Source: Crocinitomicaceae bacterium
GTDB lineage: Bacteria; Bacteroidota; Bacteroidia; Flavobacteriales_D; Crocinitomicaceae
DNA: 6,441 nucleotides
Assembly: GCA_024643585.1 (NCBI GenBank)
Contig: JAHEMP010000138.1
Location: forward strand, 1-6,441
Direction of reading: 5' to 3'
Shown here: positions 5,034 to 6,441 of the stretch, one piece after another
Position numbering within the stretch: the first letter of the stretch is position 1
How the letters are laid out: every line of letters begins with the position of its first letter
Program-made: the position numbers and the translations under genes
The notes under the pieces: model-generated
What the model saw: the letters and a program-made list of their open reading frames with translations, nothing else
Told to the model about the DNA's origin: nothing
Database searches by the model: none

Positions 5034-6441
5034 ATGGGAATTGTTCAACGTGATGCATTAAGGACATCAATAATCAATTATGTCGGATTAGGACTTGGTT
5101 ACATAAACAAGGTAATTCTCTTGGTCATGTTCCTGTCCTTAGAGGAGGTTGGATTGATAAATCTGATTTTGGGTATAGGAGTCTTATTTGGACAAGCTAC
5201 AAGTCTTGGGTCTGTTTTTGCCACCTGGAAATTTTTTCCAATTTTTCAAAACAAAGAAAAAAAGAATTTTGGTTTTCTAGGATTGATGATAGGAGTGGTG
5301 TTATTGGGTATTTTGATTTTTGGATCAATATACATACTACTTCAAGGCGAGATTACTTATTATTACAAAGATAAGAGTGCTCTTTTTTCAGACTACGCTT
5401 TATGGGTAATCCCTGTTGGAATAGGTTACGTATTTTACCTTCTTTTTGATAGTTACCTGAAGGTAATGTTCATAAATATAGTTTCTGTTTTTGCCTATGA
5501 GCTTTTACTAAGACTTTGTATAAGTGGAATTATCCTAGCGTTTGGATTTAACCTAATTAGCTTCAATACATTTGTAGCCCTTCATAGTTTGATTTATTTT
5601 TTACCCGCTTTCTATTTAATGATTTACATAATCAAGATAGGAGAGTTTCATACAAAGTTTAGTTCTATCAATATTTCAAGAAAGTTCAAAAAAATCATCA
5701 TTAAGTTCAGCCTATATTCTTATATAAATACTTTTGGGTCTATAGCCGTATTAACAATAGATTCCATCATGATATCGACTATGCTAGGATTAAAGGAAAC
5801 AGGGATATATACCACCATGATTTATTTGGTTTCTGTCCTTCAAGTGCCTTATCGATCAATGTTGAGAGTTGGCTCTGCTCTCGTTGTTAAATATTGGAAA
5901 GAGAAAAACATGACAGAAATGAACAGAAGTTACAAGCAGTTTAGTTCGGTTTCTCTTTACATTATTCTTTTGCTCTTTTCTATCGTTTGGATAAATCGAA
6001 TGGAAATATTCAGTGTTTTGCCAGCAAATTATATGGCAGGAATAAGTGTTTTTGGTTTTATTATGATTGGGAGGATCATAGACGTTTATTTCGGAATAAA
6101 CACGCTCATATTAAGTTCTTCTAAAAAATACAGAATAGACCTTTTATTCACATTGATTTTGTTTGTAGGTGTATTTGTTTTGAACTTGTACTTTATTCCA
6201 AAATATGGTATGAACGGAGCGGCCATTTCGACTTCAATTGTAATTTTGCTTTATAGTTTTTTGAGAGTAGGTTATGTTTATTGGGCCTTCAAATTACATC
6301 CTTTTGAAAAATCGCAATTTGCTTTGTTCACAATTTTTATTGCAGCAAATTACTTGCTATCATACATTCCACAGCACGACAACTTTGATTTTTTATGGAT
6401 AGGAATGAAGACTTCTGCACTTTTATTGATAACTGTTCTAC
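5034..6441 (+). CDS. Wzx-like polysaccharide flippase / oligosaccharide exporter (runs off right edge)
   Basis: An open frame from ATG 5034 to the window end encodes 469 residues with no stop. Typical relatives are about 430-510 residues, so only a short C-terminal piece should be missing. The protein is highly hydrophobic, with about a dozen or more likely membrane helices, starting with SIINYVGLGLGYINKVILLVMF (12-33). The N-terminus MGIVQRDALRTSIINYVGLG is typical of Bacteroidota members of the MOP/polysaccharide transporter superfamily. Other typical blocks are DSIMISTMLGLKETGIYTTM (243-262) and YFIPKYGMNGAAISTSIVI (386-404). The expected role is flipping undecaprenyl-linked oligosaccharide across the inner membrane. 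ATG 5004 is in frame and would add ten residues (MVYIPKFVNR); I prefer 5034 because of the family N-terminus and the -7-like box at 5018-5025. It is divergent from the glycosyltransferase, and no Shine-Dalgarno is visible. Confidence 0.92.
   Translation, partial: MGIVQRDALRTSIINYVGLGLGYINKVILLVMFLSLEEVGLINLILGIGVLFGQATSLGSVFATWKFFPIFQNKEKKNFGFLGLMIGVVLLGILIFGSIYILLQGEITYYYKDKSALFSDYALWVIPVGIGYVFYLLFDSYLKVMFINIVSVFAYELLLRLCISGIILAFGFNLISFNTFVALHSLIYFLPAFYLMIYIIKIGEFHTKFSSINISRKFKKIIIKFSLYSYINTFGSIAVLTIDSIMISTMLGLKETGIYTTMIYLVSVLQVPYRSMLRVGSALVVKYWKEKNMTEMNRSYKQFSSVSLYIILLLFSIVWINRMEIFSVLPANYMAGISVFGFIMIGRIIDVYFGINTLILSSSKKYRIDLLFTLILFVGVFVLNLYFIPKYGMNGAAISTSIVILLYSFLRVGYVYWAFKLHPFEKSQFALFTIFIAANYLLSYIPQHDNFDFLWIGMKTSALLLITVL

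Overview
The window looks like part of a surface-polysaccharide (O-antigen, capsule or exopolysaccharide) locus from a member of the Bacteroidota, most likely a flavobacterium-like lineage. The clues are an AT-rich sequence, a secreted protein ending in a type IX secretion (Por) type A sorting domain, the absence of Shine-Dalgarno sequences before every start, and two copies of TAAATTTG, which fits the Bacteroidota -7 consensus TAnnTTTG, just upstream of the two plus-strand genes. The species cannot be named from this sequence.

Left part, minus strand (read right to left): a secreted LamG/concanavalin A-like lectin-fold protein (3050 to 2073), an AlgI-type MBOAT O-acyltransferase (1965 to 535), and, 3 bases after its stop, the N-terminal 177 codons of a membrane-anchored SGNH/AlgJ-like hydrolase (531, running off the left edge). 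The last two form a classic MBOAT plus SGNH pair that would move an acyl group, usually acetyl, across the inner membrane onto an exported glycan.

Right part: a DUF115/MptE-like protein on the plus strand (3211-4011) converges on, and shares four bases with, a family 2 glycosyltransferase on the minus strand (4928 to 4008). Divergent from that is a Wzx-like polysaccharide flippase (5034 to beyond the right edge, at least 469 codons), missing only its extreme C-terminus.

Inferred working model: the glycosyltransferase, and possibly the DUF115 protein, build or modify a lipid-linked glycan in the cytoplasm. The flippase moves it across the inner membrane, and the MBOAT/SGNH pair acylates it in the periplasm. 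The LamG protein is exported by type IX secretion to the surface, where such glycans sit.

There is no stretch of 300 bases without a gene. The intergenic gaps are 1966-2072 (imperfect inverted repeat), 3051-3210 (small dyad and a -7-like box) and 4929-5033 (divergent promoter region). I saw no tRNA, rRNA, CRISPR, insertion sequence or convincing intrinsic terminator. I found no clearly new system. The most unusual DNA-level signal is a perfect 20-bp palindrome inside the MBOAT gene (1429-1448).
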